Positions 43,948-53,406 are shown, counted from the first letter of the stretch. The stretch is DNA of 64,000 bases from Selenomonas dianae (GCF_030644225.1 NZ_CP128650.1:1126001-1190000), one strand, 5' to 3'. Notes: generated by a model not told the origin, from the sequence alone. Program-made: numbers and translations.

Positions 43948-44674
43948 GCTCTGTCACCCCTGCAATCTCACGAAGCTCCCGAATCTCCTTCGACGTCAAA
44001 TGCCGATATGCACCGCAGGCAAGCCCGCGTAAGGTCAGCTGTGCAAAGCGTACACGCCTGAGTCCCGTAACACGGCAGCCGATCGCGGCAAACATCCGCC
44101 GCACCTGTCGGTTGCGCCCCTCATGGATGATGGTCTCGACCACCGTGCGCCCATGTTCTGAACGCAATACGCGCAGCTGCGCGGGCGCGGTTACACCGTC
44201 CTCAAGGAGAACGCCGCGGCGCAGCTGTTCCATCCCTTCTTCCGTGACTTCGCCAAAAACCTCCGCATGGTAGACCTTGTCGATCTCATAACGCGGATGC
44301 AGAAGCCCCTGCGTCAGCCCACCGTCATTCGTGATGAGGAGCAATCCCTCCGTATCGGCGTCGAGCCGCCCCACAGGATAAAGACGCGCGGAAAAATCTG
44401 GCAGGAGATCGAGCACGGTCTTGCGCCCCCGATCATCCCGCACCGTTGAGAGGTAGCCACGCGGCTTGTTGAGCAGGACGTAGTACCGCTTCTCATCAGC
44501 CCGAATACGATTGCCGTCAACGGTAATCTCATGGCACGCCGCCTCATACTTCGCACCGAGCTCCGTCACAACAGCACCATCCACCATAACCCGTCCCGCG
44601 CGGATCATCTTCTCCGCTGCACGACGCGATGCCACCCCCGCACTGCTGAGGATCTTCTGCAATCGTTCTTCCAT
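43856..44674 (-). CDS. rluB: RluB-type 23S rRNA pseudouridine synthase
   Basis: S4 domain at residues 1-60 (RLQKILSSAGVASRRAAEKMI) followed by the pseudouridine synthase domain with catalytic D105 in GRLDADTEGLLL. It also has HEGRNRQVRRMFAAIG. The last about 30 residues (EDHRGGRGTCGHDGGSGSGG to the end) read across the start of the yhiN gene in a different frame and are unlike the family, so the original stop was probably lost or the tail is non-functional. It starts 8 nt after the dnaE stop. Confidence 0.92.
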   Translation of the reverse strand: MEERLQKILSSAGVASRRAAEKMIRAGRVMVDGAVVTELGAKYEAACHEITVDGNRIRADEKRYYVLLNKPRGYLSTVRDDRGRKTVLDLLPDFSARLYPVGRLDADTEGLLLITNDGGLTQGLLHPRYEIDKVYHAEVFGEVTEEGMEQLRRGVLLEDGVTAPAQLRVLRSEHGRTVVETIIHEGRNRQVRRMFAAIGCRVTGLRRVRFAQLTLRGLACGAYRHLTSKEIRELREIAGVTEREEDHRGGRGTCGHDGGSGSGGVRRTRSAP

Positions 44675-44682
44675 TTTATCCC

Positions 44683-47600
44683 CTATCGCATTTTGACGGC
44701 ACGTTCCCCCATCAGCGCCCTGAGTTTCTGCTGTACCTCAGGTGAGCCGTCGATCCAATAGTGTTCCTCAAGCTTTCGCCATCGTCCCTCACTCTGAACA
44801 AAGACGGGATGCTCTCCCCTGTGCGCGGCAAAGAGCGTCCGCATCGCTGTCCACAGTACACGGCGATCTGCATCCGCAGACGGAATCAGGTAAAAGGAAG
44901 ATCGGTACTCATTCATCCGCCAGATCTCGTCGGCAAGCAGTTTTGGCTCCTCGCCCGTCGTATCAACGCGCCCCTGCACAACAATAATACTATCCGGCTC
45001 CAGATCAGACACATGTGCATAGAACACACGCGGGAATACAGTCACCTCAATCTTGCCGCTGAAGTCCTCAAGCTCGGCAAAGAGCATTGTATCGCCCTTC
45101 TTCGTTGTAAAACGCTTCGTACTTGTCAGTATCCCACCGATACGAACAAGCTGACGATCTCTGTGCACGGCGGTTGGAATCTCGCCGATGGAGAGCAGTA
45201 CAGACAGGGTATCACGGTAGTCATCGAGCGGATGCCCTGTGATGTAAAAGCCCGTCGCTTCCTTCTCCCACGTCAGACGCTCACGCGCCGTACTCGGTGG
45301 AATGTCCGTCGAAACGCGAATCTGCTGAACCTCCTCCATCATATCCTCACCAAAGAGCCCTCCCTGCCCGCTCAAAAGATCACGCTGCCGCCGTGCCGCA
45401 TCCTGTATCGCGGGATCGAGTGCGGCAAGCAGTTGATTGCGCTCCGTACCGATGCTGTCAAACGCACCGCATTTGATGAGGCTCTCAATTGCCCGCTTGT
45501 TGACCGTACGCAGATCGACGCGCGTACAGAAATCCACAAGCGAGCGGAATTTTCCGCTAGCGGCACGTACGCGCTCCATGCTCATAATCGCATTCTCCCC
45601 GACGTTGCGAACGGCGGCAAGCCCAAAGCGGATCGCACCATCCTCGATGCCGAACGTCGCTGCACTCGAATTGATGTCGGGCGGCAGGATCTTGATCCCC
45701 ATCTGACGGCAGAGCTGAATGTAGACGGGGATTTTGTCCGTCTTATCCATAATACTCGTCAAAACACCCGCCATAAATTCTACGGGGTAATGCGCCTTGA
45801 GATACGCCGTCTGCCATGCGAGCAGACCGTAGGCGGCACTGTGGGACTTGTTGAATCCATAGTCCGCAAAATGCGTCAAGAGGTCGAAAATATGATTTGC
45901 AAGCGCAGCTTCCAGCCCGTTCTTCGCGCAGCCCTGCAAAAAGATCTCCTTCTGCGCCATTAGAAGATCGTGTTTCTTCTTGCCCATCGCACGCCGCAGA
46001 AGATCCGCCTGTCCGAGACTAAATCCCGCGAGCACCTGCACAATCTGCATGACCTGCTCTTGATAGAGCACAACACCGAACGTTTCCTTTAGGATCGGCT
46101 CAAGCAGAGGGTGCATATAGACAACCTCTTTTTTCCCGTGCAGGCCGTCAATGAAATCCGTCACCATTCCGCTGCCCAAGGGTCCCGGTCGATAGAGTGC
46201 CACGGTCGGAATCAGATCGACAAACCCCTTCGGCTGCAGATCCTTGACAAGATTTGTCATACCCGCCGACTCCATCTGGAACACAGCTCCCGTGTCTCCA
46301 TCGCAGAGCATTTGTGATGTTTTTTCATCCACAAGCGGTATGGCATCGACATCCAACTCAATGCCATGCGACGCACGCACATGATTGACCGTGTCCGCTA
46401 TAATTGTCAGCGTACGCAGCCCGAGAAAATCCATCTTGAGAAGCCCGAGAGCCTCTACGTCGTCCTTATCGAACTCCGTGACAAGCGTCCCCTCAGAAAC
46501 CCAGACGGGCACTTGACCGGACAGCGGATTCTTCGCAATCACAACACCCGCCGCATGGATCGACGTATTACGCGGCAAGCCTTCGATTTTACGCGCGAGA
46601 TCAATCACTCGGCGAGCATTCTCATCCTCCTCGTAGACACGCCTAAAATCCGACGACTCTTTGAGCGCACGCTCCAATGTAATGTTCAGTTCAGCAGGAA
46701 CAAGCTTTGTAATGGCAGACACTTCGCTGAACGACATTTCGAGCACACGCCCGACATCGCGAATTGCCCCCTTTGCCCCCATCGTGCCGAACGTGGCAAT
46801 CTGTGCGACATGATCCTCCCCATAGCGCTCCTTGACATACGAAATGACCCGCCCACGATTCATATCGTCAAAATCAATATCAATATCCGGCATGGACACG
46901 CGTTCAGGGTTGAGGAAACGCTCGAATAGAAGTGCATATTGTAGCGGATCGATATTTGTGATCCCAAGAAGATAGGCGACAATACTGCCTGCTGCCGAAC
47001 CACGTCCCGGTCCTACTTCAACGCCATGTCCGCGTGCGTAGTTGATAAAATCCCACACGATGAGAAAGTAGCTGGCGTATCCCATGCCATGAATGATGCC
47101 CAACTCATAGTCCAGACGCGTACGAACCTCGTCCGTAACATCCGCATAACGTGAGGAAAGCCGCTCCTCGCAAAGGGTACGCAGATAGGCATCGTCGCTT
47201 TCACAGTCCTCGGGGATCGGATAAAACGGCAGCTGCAGTTCGCCGAAAGTAAAATCCACCTGACAGCGTGCGGCAATCCTCGCTGTATTTTCGATGGCAC
47301 CCGGATAGTCTGCAAAGAGCGCAGCCATTTCCTCCTCTGATTTCAGATAGTAATCAGGACCGGAGAAGCGCATACGGTCAGGATCATTGATTGTTCTCCC
47401 GGTCTGCACACAGAGCAGGATGTCATGAAACTCGCTGTCGCCTGCATGGACATAGTGGACATCGTTCGTCGCAACAAGTCCGACATTGTATTTTTTTGCA
47501 AGATCACGCAGTGCACGATTGACCGTCTTTTCCTCGGGCAGTCCGTGATCCTGAATCTCAAGGAAAAAATTTTCCTGTCCAAAAATCTCCACATACTCAG

Positions 47601-48075
47601 AGATCAGAGCCTCTGCACGCTCATTGTTCCCACGCAGGATCGCCTGTGGAATCTCACCCGCCACACAGGCTGAGAGTGCAATAATTCCTTCGCTATATTG
47701 ACGCAGTAATTCTTTGTCAATGCGCGGTTTATAATAATATCCCTCGATATTGGCGAGGGATATTAACTCAACCAAATTGTGGTAGCCGTGTTCATTCTCG
47801 GCAAGGAGAATCAGATGATAATAGCGTGTGCCATCCACCTCTGTACGTTCCTGCCGCATCCCGGGGGCGAGATAGACCTCACAGCCAATGACGGGATGAA
47901 TCCCCTGCGCCTTTGCCTCCTTATAGAATCGGACAGCACCATACATAACGCCATGGTCGGTGATGGCAACCGAATCCATCCCAAGCTCCTTCGTTCGACG
48001 TATGAGTTCCTTGATGCGGCTCGCTCCGTCGAGCAGGCTGTATTCCGTATGCACATGCAGATGGGCAAAGGCCAT
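44683..48075 (-). CDS. dnaE: DNA polymerase III alpha subunit
   Basis: Replicative C-family polymerase, 1130 residues. The N-terminal PHP domain starts FAHLHVHTEYSLLDGASRIKEL (about 3-24). The polymerase core has the catalytic acidic motif PDIDIDFDD (about 396-404), followed by SHSAAYGLLAWQTAYLKAHYP, a helix-hairpin-helix region and a C-terminal OB-fold (LVRIGGILTSTKRFTTKKGD). Firmicutes usually also have PolC; this is the DnaE type. It is the first gene of the dnaE-rluB-yhiN-aroA-cmk-plsC run. Confidence 0.97.
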   Translation of the reverse strand: MAFAHLHVHTEYSLLDGASRIKELIRRTKELGMDSVAITDHGVMYGAVRFYKEAKAQGIHPVIGCEVYLAPGMRQERTEVDGTRYYHLILLAENEHGYHNLVELISLANIEGYYYKPRIDKELLRQYSEGIIALSACVAGEIPQAILRGNNERAEALISEYVEIFGQENFFLEIQDHGLPEEKTVNRALRDLAKKYNVGLVATNDVHYVHAGDSEFHDILLCVQTGRTINDPDRMRFSGPDYYLKSEEEMAALFADYPGAIENTARIAARCQVDFTFGELQLPFYPIPEDCESDDAYLRTLCEERLSSRYADVTDEVRTRLDYELGIIHGMGYASYFLIVWDFINYARGHGVEVGPGRGSAAGSIVAYLLGITNIDPLQYALLFERFLNPERVSMPDIDIDFDDMNRGRVISYVKERYGEDHVAQIATFGTMGAKGAIRDVGRVLEMSFSEVSAITKLVPAELNITLERALKESSDFRRVYEEDENARRVIDLARKIEGLPRNTSIHAAGVVIAKNPLSGQVPVWVSEGTLVTEFDKDDVEALGLLKMDFLGLRTLTIIADTVNHVRASHGIELDVDAIPLVDEKTSQMLCDGDTGAVFQMESAGMTNLVKDLQPKGFVDLIPTVALYRPGPLGSGMVTDFIDGLHGKKEVVYMHPLLEPILKETFGVVLYQEQVMQIVQVLAGFSLGQADLLRRAMGKKKHDLLMAQKEIFLQGCAKNGLEAALANHIFDLLTHFADYGFNKSHSAAYGLLAWQTAYLKAHYPVEFMAGVLTSIMDKTDKIPVYIQLCRQMGIKILPPDINSSAATFGIEDGAIRFGLAAVRNVGENAIMSMERVRAASGKFRSLVDFCTRVDLRTVNKRAIESLIKCGAFDSIGTERNQLLAALDPAIQDAARRQRDLLSGQGGLFGEDMMEEVQQIRVSTDIPPSTARERLTWEKEATGFYITGHPLDDYRDTLSVLLSIGEIPTAVHRDRQLVRIGGILTSTKRFTTKKGDTMLFAELEDFSGKIEVTVFPRVFYAHVSDLEPDSIIVVQGRVDTTGEEPKLLADEIWRMNEYRSSFYLIPSADADRRVLWTAMRTLFAAHRGEHPVFVQSEGRWRKLEEHYWIDGSPEVQQKLRALMGERAVKMR

Positions 48076-48110
48076 TCTTTTCCTCCCTTCTGTTCATTTC
48101 CTCTCCTGCA

Positions 48111-49874
48111 TCACGCAGAAAGGATGGTCTTACAAAATTTTTCCCAAATCTCCCGATAAGCTGATTCCAATTCGTACATATACCCTTGTGCGTCCATCAA
48201 CGGAGAACGCTTCATATTTGCACGCAGACCCATGTGATACGCCTCAAGCAGCTTCGGCGCCCCCGCAAGCTGAACGGCGCGCCGTACATAGTTAATATCA
48301 TTTTCCGCAACGAGTTCACGTACACCCGCATTCGTCAGTATGGATGCACCAAAACGTGCACCATGGGTGCGTCCACGCAAAGAGATGACAGGAACCCCCA
48401 TGTAGAGAGCCTCGCACGTTGTCAGTCCGCCGTTGTACGGTGCGGTATCAAGTGCAATGTCAATATCCCGATACTGTTCCAAATAGTCCGGGCTGTACGG
48501 GCGAAATTCCACACGCCTCAAATCGTAGTTAAGCATAGAGAGACGTTTTTTAGCAAAATGTATGCCGGAATCAATGCTGGCAATTTTGCCCTTGATCACG
48601 AGCTTCGACCCACGAACAGATTCCAAAATTCCACGCCAAAGCAACAGCATTTCATCCGTAACCTTCGCAAAATTATTGAAACTGCCAAATGTTACATATC
48701 CGTTCCGACGCGCGGGAGGTTCATATCCCGCCTCCGGCATCGCACGAATTTCCTCGGGGGCATAACATAGATGAGAGTGCGGCAAACGCAGGACACGTTC
48801 CGTAAAACCATCCTCCGCCTGAAGATCCCCCTTGGGAACACAGATCTCATCCGAGAGAAAATAGTCGATCACGTGAAGTCCGGTCGTGTTTGTATATCCA
48901 ATCCCGGAAACCTGAACAGGAGCCGGACGATATGCCATGATCGGCAGAGCATTGTCCTGTGAGTGACCGGATAGATCAACCAATATGTCGATTTTATCCT
49001 CTGCAATGAGACGCGCCGCCGTCCGTGGCGGCCGTCCGCGCAGATCGCGCCATGTCACACGGCGTGTGCGAAGCCGTTCCGTTACCGCATCACTTCTGCC
49101 TGTCGCATAACAGAATACCATGAACCGTTCACCGTCGAAATGACGGAGCAAAGGTGTTAAAAAATAGGACACAGAATGCTCTCGAAAATCCGGTGAAATA
49201 TAGCCGATACGCAGCTTTTTTTGAGGGGCGCGAGCGCCTTCATCATGTGCATATGGCTGCACTGACCACATACTATTATATACTTCTGCTTTGAGCCGAC
49301 CGTCCTTCGCCCCCAAATAACGATAGTTCCGCATAAAGAGATACTTGCTATAAAGCTCTGCCGCCTCATCCGGTTCATCCGAAAGACGACTTGACATGAG
49401 GAGCTCATGCGCAGCGCCTCTCGCTTCTCCCGCAAGATAGAGCGCATCGGCAAGCCATCCGCGTGCACGCTTTACCATCTGATGATAGATCGCATAGGAA
49501 GGATCCTCTTCTCCAAGAATTTTTGCCTTATAGGAAAGTTCCTCGATCAAATCGGCAAGGAGCGGGATCTCATCATCCAAACGAAACTCCAATGCAGCAA
49601 GTCCCGCCTGTACCATACGGGCACGCGGATGACGCGGCTGAACACGCAAAACCTTCTCTGCAAGAGCCTCCGCCTCATCAATGCGCCCACTGTAGAGCGC
49701 CACTTCGGCATTGACCGCCGTCGCATCGACATCGCCTGCCATGAGGCGATCCACCTCTTTGGCGCAGGCACGCATCCCCTTTAGATCCCCATCTGCTGAG
49801 AATTTCGTCGCAAGTTTCAGCCAATTAATCTTTTCCTCTGCAGCATGTTCAGCCTTTGGCGGCTGTTTTTTCAT
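48111..49874 (-). CDS. GT41-type (SPINDLY/O-GlcNAc-transferase-like) protein glycosyltransferase
   Basis: 587 residues. An N-terminal helical, TPR-like region (about 1-210; NAEVALYSGRIDEAEALAEKVLRVQPRHPRARMVQAGLA) precedes a GT-B catalytic region with IGYISPDFREHSVSYFLTPLL (about 225-245), ILVDLSGHSQDNALPIMAYRPAPVQVSGIGYTNTTGL, and DIALDTAPYNGGLTTCEALYMGVPVISLRG. Such proteins transfer N-acetylglucosamine or related sugars to hydroxyl groups of target proteins. Neighbouring genes suggest flagellin or another surface protein as target (inference). Confidence 0.88.
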   Translation of the reverse strand: MKKQPPKAEHAAEEKINWLKLATKFSADGDLKGMRACAKEVDRLMAGDVDATAVNAEVALYSGRIDEAEALAEKVLRVQPRHPRARMVQAGLAALEFRLDDEIPLLADLIEELSYKAKILGEEDPSYAIYHQMVKRARGWLADALYLAGEARGAAHELLMSSRLSDEPDEAAELYSKYLFMRNYRYLGAKDGRLKAEVYNSMWSVQPYAHDEGARAPQKKLRIGYISPDFREHSVSYFLTPLLRHFDGERFMVFCYATGRSDAVTERLRTRRVTWRDLRGRPPRTAARLIAEDKIDILVDLSGHSQDNALPIMAYRPAPVQVSGIGYTNTTGLHVIDYFLSDEICVPKGDLQAEDGFTERVLRLPHSHLCYAPEEIRAMPEAGYEPPARRNGYVTFGSFNNFAKVTDEMLLLWRGILESVRGSKLVIKGKIASIDSGIHFAKKRLSMLNYDLRRVEFRPYSPDYLEQYRDIDIALDTAPYNGGLTTCEALYMGVPVISLRGRTHGARFGASILTNAGVRELVAENDINYVRRAVQLAGAPKLLEAYHMGLRANMKRSPLMDAQGYMYELESAYREIWEKFCKTILSA

Positions 49875-49904
49875 AGATACCCCCTCCTTTCCTCATGAAT
49901 TTTA

Positions 49905-50594
49905 TCATACCTCCGGATGCAGTTCTGTACCGTATTCACGCAGAAATATCTTCTGATAGCGCTTGTACTCCGGCGCAAGCGGCTTCTCGTGCGGACAGTG
50001 GATGCACCAGAAATCATCTTCCTGATTGGGAACGACAACACGAAAATTACGCCGCTGCATCTCCATGCACATCGACGTATCATAGAGATGCCATCCCGTG
50101 AACAGATCCTCACGCCATGGCAAATCATGCTGTGTCGCAAGAAAAAGACCGTCCACCGCTTCCACGTCAATATACGCCCCATCCGGCTCCATGCAGTGCG
50201 AGTCCACCACGCTCTCGGGTTCACAGTGGTGAAGGACACGCCCATAGGTACGCAGTCCGTCCCACCAGACTCCGGAACGCGGCAGACTGCGGCAACCGAT
50301 CACACCGACAAGTCCAATCGCAGGATCGGAAAAGATGGACAGCAGATCTGATATGATATTCTTATTGACGACGAGCACATCCTGATGCAGATATACTTTG
50401 TATTTTGCATCCGTTGCGCGTGCCCCCTCGTTATAGCCTGCACACATAGAAACAGCATCGCGTACGGGTATATATTCTACAGAAATTCCAGATGGGATAT
50501 GCAGCGATTTCAAATACAGAAGACACTCATTGTACATATCATCGTCATTGATACAAGTGATAAATGCAATCTTGTTACGATCCGGCTCCATCAT
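49905..50594 (-). CDS. Family-2-like glycosyltransferase
   Basis: Cytoplasmic GT-A-type protein of about 229 residues. Visible features are KIAFITCINDDDMYNECLLYLKSL at the N terminus, the metal-binding-like LHQDVLVVNKNIISDLL, GLVGVIGCRSLPRSGVWW and AVDGLFLATQHDLPWREDLFTGWHLYD, an arrangement shared with StrF-like/Glyco_tranf_2 proteins. I use the ATG at 50594, which follows the upstream stop; a GTG at 50612 would overlap it by 14 nt. It follows the methyltransferase-like gene and precedes the GT41 gene. Confidence 0.8.
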   Translation of the reverse strand: MMEPDRNKIAFITCINDDDMYNECLLYLKSLHIPSGISVEYIPVRDAVSMCAGYNEGARATDAKYKVYLHQDVLVVNKNIISDLLSIFSDPAIGLVGVIGCRSLPRSGVWWDGLRTYGRVLHHCEPESVVDSHCMEPDGAYIDVEAVDGLFLATQHDLPWREDLFTGWHLYDTSMCMEMQRRNFRVVVPNQEDDFWCIHCPHEKPLAPEYKRYQKIFLREYGTELHPEV

Positions 50595-50598
50595 ATTT

Positions 50599-51555
50599 CT
50601 ATCTCTTTTCACTCACGATCTCTCTCTGCAAACGACGATACATCTCCCGCTCCATCGGATCGCCACTCTCCGCAATGCTCATCTCCAACATCTCATAGAT
50701 AAAATGTAAGTGTTCGTACGATGTATGCGAGAGATGGTGATAAAACGCTTCTGTATGGATAACGGTCTCGCGAACAAATGACGCAAGATACGCAGGAAAA
50801 ATCCCGACACGAAGTATTATTTCCCACAGAGCTCCTGCTGACTTCGCGCATTCTATATCGTATTCGACCCGATGTATCATGCGCACAATCTGTCTGCGTT
50901 CCTCTTGCGTATACATGGACTTCAGAAGTGCCAGCTCAGGCATGGATCGATCGGCGCATACGAGATAGAACTCTGTTTCAAGATCATCCTGCTCATTTTC
51001 AAATCCGGCTCTGATCAGGCGATCCAACAAGCCATCAGGTGCCTCTCGCTGCTGATGACGCATACGTACACTCTTATAAAAAGATGCGTAGAGAAGGTTT
51101 TCAAACTCGGCACGCGCATAGAGACGAGATACAAAATTGTAGAAATGCCCATCCATCAAGTTTTGAAGCACCGACCAATGCCGTACGTTACGAAAACTCG
51201 TCAATAAAGAACCGGTTTCCTTTAGAAAGGTAGAAAATCCGGAAGCAATATCCTGCGGATTATCCACAGTCTCCAAGGCAAGATCTGAAATGATGTAGTC
51301 AAAATATCCACGCGTATACGGGAGTGGCACGGCAAGATAGTCGAGAATCAGCCAATGCGTCCCTGCAGACGACGCCATCTCCGGCGCATCTGCCTCGGAG
51401 GTAACCGCATAAAGTTCCGCCCGTGGAAACATTCTGCGCAGATCGGATAAATACGTCAGGCTCTCAACCACTAAAATACGCAGCGGAGCAGCATTTGGCG
51501 TAAGAAAAGAGAGCAGATCAGGTCGAATTTGTTCAGCCAAATCATTCTCCTCCAT
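50599..51555 (-). CDS. Methyltransferase-like protein of unknown function
   Basis: 318 residues. A Rossmann-like N-terminal half shows a degenerate SAM-binding pattern: LRILVVESLTYLSDLRRMFPRAELYAVTSE as motif I/II, then DYIISDLALETVDNPQDIASGFSTFLKETGSLLTSFRNVRHW as post-I/III. The C-terminal 120 residues are helical, acidic and unrecognised. The usual GxGxG loop is absent, so catalysis is uncertain. First of three genes that look like a protein-glycosylation set (with 49905-50594 and 48111-49874). Start ATG at 51555; the ribosome binding site GGGGGA is rather far, about 10 bases. Confidence 0.7.
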   Translation of the reverse strand: MEENDLAEQIRPDLLSFLTPNAAPLRILVVESLTYLSDLRRMFPRAELYAVTSEADAPEMASSAGTHWLILDYLAVPLPYTRGYFDYIISDLALETVDNPQDIASGFSTFLKETGSLLTSFRNVRHWSVLQNLMDGHFYNFVSRLYARAEFENLLYASFYKSVRMRHQQREAPDGLLDRLIRAGFENEQDDLETEFYLVCADRSMPELALLKSMYTQEERRQIVRMIHRVEYDIECAKSAGALWEIILRVGIFPAYLASFVRETVIHTEAFYHHLSHTSYEHLHFIYEMLEMSIAESGDPMEREMYRRLQREIVSEKR

Positions 51556-51594
51556 TTTATAGGGATCCCCCAGCTACGTGACATAGACTTTTTT

Positions 51595-51603
51595 ATTATA
51601 TCA
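51595..51603 (-). promoter_or_regulatory. Extended -10 promoter element of the glycosylation cluster
   Basis: Minus-strand TGATATAAT with a perfect -10 TATAAT (51600-51595), about 40 bp before the first start codon. No clear -35. Confidence 0.55.
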
Positions 51604-51647
51604 CAAACTGTAAAGAAGTTGTATCTATCATCCGTCCCTCTTTTCAA

Positions 51648-51673
51648 GGAATCGCTGATCCCGACCCGCAGAT
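51648..51673. mobile_element. MITE end remnant (26 bp)
   Basis: Reading the minus strand, ATCTGCGGGTC, a short gap, and ATCAGCGATTCC match the right end of the MITE at 35368-35527 (ATCTGAGGGTC ... CATCAGCGATTCC). The rest of the element is absent. It abuts the terminator T-run of the nucleoside-kinase-like gene. Confidence 0.55.
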
Positions 51674-51713
51674 AAAAAGAAGCTGCCGCATGTTTGTTTC
51701 GTGCAGCAGCCTC
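51674..51713 (-). terminator. Terminator after the nucleoside-kinase-like gene
   Basis: Stem GAGGCTGCTGC / GCGGCAGCTTC on the minus strand (51713-51703 and 51689-51679, G-U pairs included), loop of 13, followed by TTTTT. Confidence 0.82.
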
Positions 51714-51717
51714 TTTT

Positions 51718-53334
51718 TCATGAGAAGAACACAGATTTTCCAATAAATTCTCTGAGAATGGAGTTATTGGGAATTTCATCAACAGCAGAAATTCCATCGA
51801 CATATTGAAGAAAGCGCAGAAGCAGACGAGCTTCTGTATACCCTTCTTCTCCACATCGAATCTCTTCCAAGAGTGGTACCGCATATTTTTTCAAGACACC
51901 TATTTCGTAAATCAAAGCAGAATTGAAGAGGGTATCTGCTTCCTCCTGAAACGGAAAGATGTACTTCTCCTCTCCTGCCCTCACATCCGGCCATTGTCGA
52001 ATGCTCTTCATCGCTTTTGCACCACGGAATTGGTAGTCACGTACGAGTCTGCGTAAAAAACGGACTTCTGTTGTTGGGATTCTGTTATGAGCATCAATAT
52101 TGAGCTGTGTTAGTGCACTGATGTAGATTTTATATTTGTTGATACGTGGGATGTCTTTTGTCAAGTATTCGTTCAGTCCATGAATCCCCTCAATAATAAT
52201 CGGCTGATTCTTATGAATGGAAAGAAATGCGTCATCTTTCCACTCCCGTCGTCCCGTTATGAAGTTATAACGTGGAATCTGAACTTCTTTCCCGTCAAGA
52301 AGTTCAATCATATTCTGATTGAACAGTTTTGTATCCAGTGCATCCAAGGATTCGTAATCATACTGTCCCTTTTCATTGATGGGAGTATCTTCACGATTTA
52401 AGAAGTAATCATCCAGAGAGATCATCACGGGGCGTAGCCCGGTGACCCGCAGCTGTATGCGCAGTCTTTGAGCAAATGAAGTCTTTCCGGAAGAGGATGG
52501 ACCTGCAATCAAGATCAGACGAACATCTTCCCGGTGCGCAGAGATATGATCTGCAATTTGTGCGATTCTTTTTTCCTGCAGCGCCTCTGAAATGCGAATA
52601 AGTTCTCCTATTGTATTTTCCTTATTGATGCGGTTCAGATCGGAGATAAAACGACACTCCAAAATATCCGCCCAAGCCTTTGATTCAGCAAGAATTGATC
52701 CAAATTTTGGCTGATTGATACGTTCTCTGATTTTTCCGTTAGTCATTTCATCCGGTGTACGAATCAGCACACCGTCCGGCTCGTAGTCCAGTTCAAATCT
52801 GCCAAGTTCTTTTGTCTCAGAAAGCATCGGGCCGTATAGATAGTCCGTATAATCCTCACAAGTATATATACTGATGACAGGCTTTGTGAGTGCAGAAATC
52901 AAGTTTACTTGCCCTGTTCGCCCAAGCATTTGAAATGTTTCTATTGCCTCCTGTCGCGGAATACTGTGCTTGACAATGGGAAGATTGGCTGCAATCATCG
53001 CTCGCATCTGATGATCTATTTCTTTTATGAACGATAGATCAATCGAACAATTTGGTATTTTTATTTCGCAATACAGTCCTTTATTTACCGTGAATTTTGC
53101 AATGACATCGCTGTTTTTCTCAAGTTTATTTACTGCTGCAATCAAAAGAAACAATACGGAACGTCGATAGATGACCCACCCCAATGGTGAGTCCAATTCG
53201 ATGAAATCGATTTGATCTGTATCCTCATGAACGGTTTGAATATCACATACTTCACCGTTAATTTTCGCTGCGACAATCGGGCTGGAATAGGCATTTTGTA
53301 CCTGCTTCGCCATCATTATCAGATTTCTTTCCAT
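51718..53334 (-). CDS. Uridine-kinase-like nucleoside kinase with ThrRS-like N-terminal region
   Basis: 538 residues in two parts. The N-terminal ~250 residues resemble the TGS/second additional domain of threonyl-tRNA synthetase (DHQMRAMIAANLPIVKH, SIYTCEDYTDYLYGPMLSETKELG). The C-terminal kinase has Walker A IAGPSSSGKTSFAQRL (about 275-290), ISLDDYFLNREDTP, and EGIHGLNEYL, as in uridine kinase/phosphoribulokinase. The same fused architecture recurs in Firmicutes annotated only as nucleoside kinase. Substrate unknown. The ATG at 53334 follows AAGGGG. It lies after the pit gene but behind a terminator. Confidence 0.85.
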   Translation of the reverse strand: MERNLIMMAKQVQNAYSSPIVAAKINGEVCDIQTVHEDTDQIDFIELDSPLGWVIYRRSVLFLLIAAVNKLEKNSDVIAKFTVNKGLYCEIKIPNCSIDLSFIKEIDHQMRAMIAANLPIVKHSIPRQEAIETFQMLGRTGQVNLISALTKPVISIYTCEDYTDYLYGPMLSETKELGRFELDYEPDGVLIRTPDEMTNGKIRERINQPKFGSILAESKAWADILECRFISDLNRINKENTIGELIRISEALQEKRIAQIADHISAHREDVRLILIAGPSSSGKTSFAQRLRIQLRVTGLRPVMISLDDYFLNREDTPINEKGQYDYESLDALDTKLFNQNMIELLDGKEVQIPRYNFITGRREWKDDAFLSIHKNQPIIIEGIHGLNEYLTKDIPRINKYKIYISALTQLNIDAHNRIPTTEVRFLRRLVRDYQFRGAKAMKSIRQWPDVRAGEEKYIFPFQEEADTLFNSALIYEIGVLKKYAVPLLEEIRCGEEGYTEARLLLRFLQYVDGISAVDEIPNNSILREFIGKSVFFS

Positions 53335-53357
53335 GGAGATCCCCTTTCCATATTTCT

Positions 53358-53398
53358 ATATAAAAATCCTGCTCTACAGGCGAGCAGGATTTTTATAT
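53358..53398 (-). terminator. Terminator after pit
   Basis: Perfect 17-bp stem ATATAAAAATCCTGCTC / GAGCAGGATTTTTATAT (53358-53374, 53382-53398), 7-nt loop, with the T-run inside the stem. Confidence 0.85.
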
Positions 53399-53406
53399 CA
53401 TTTCCA

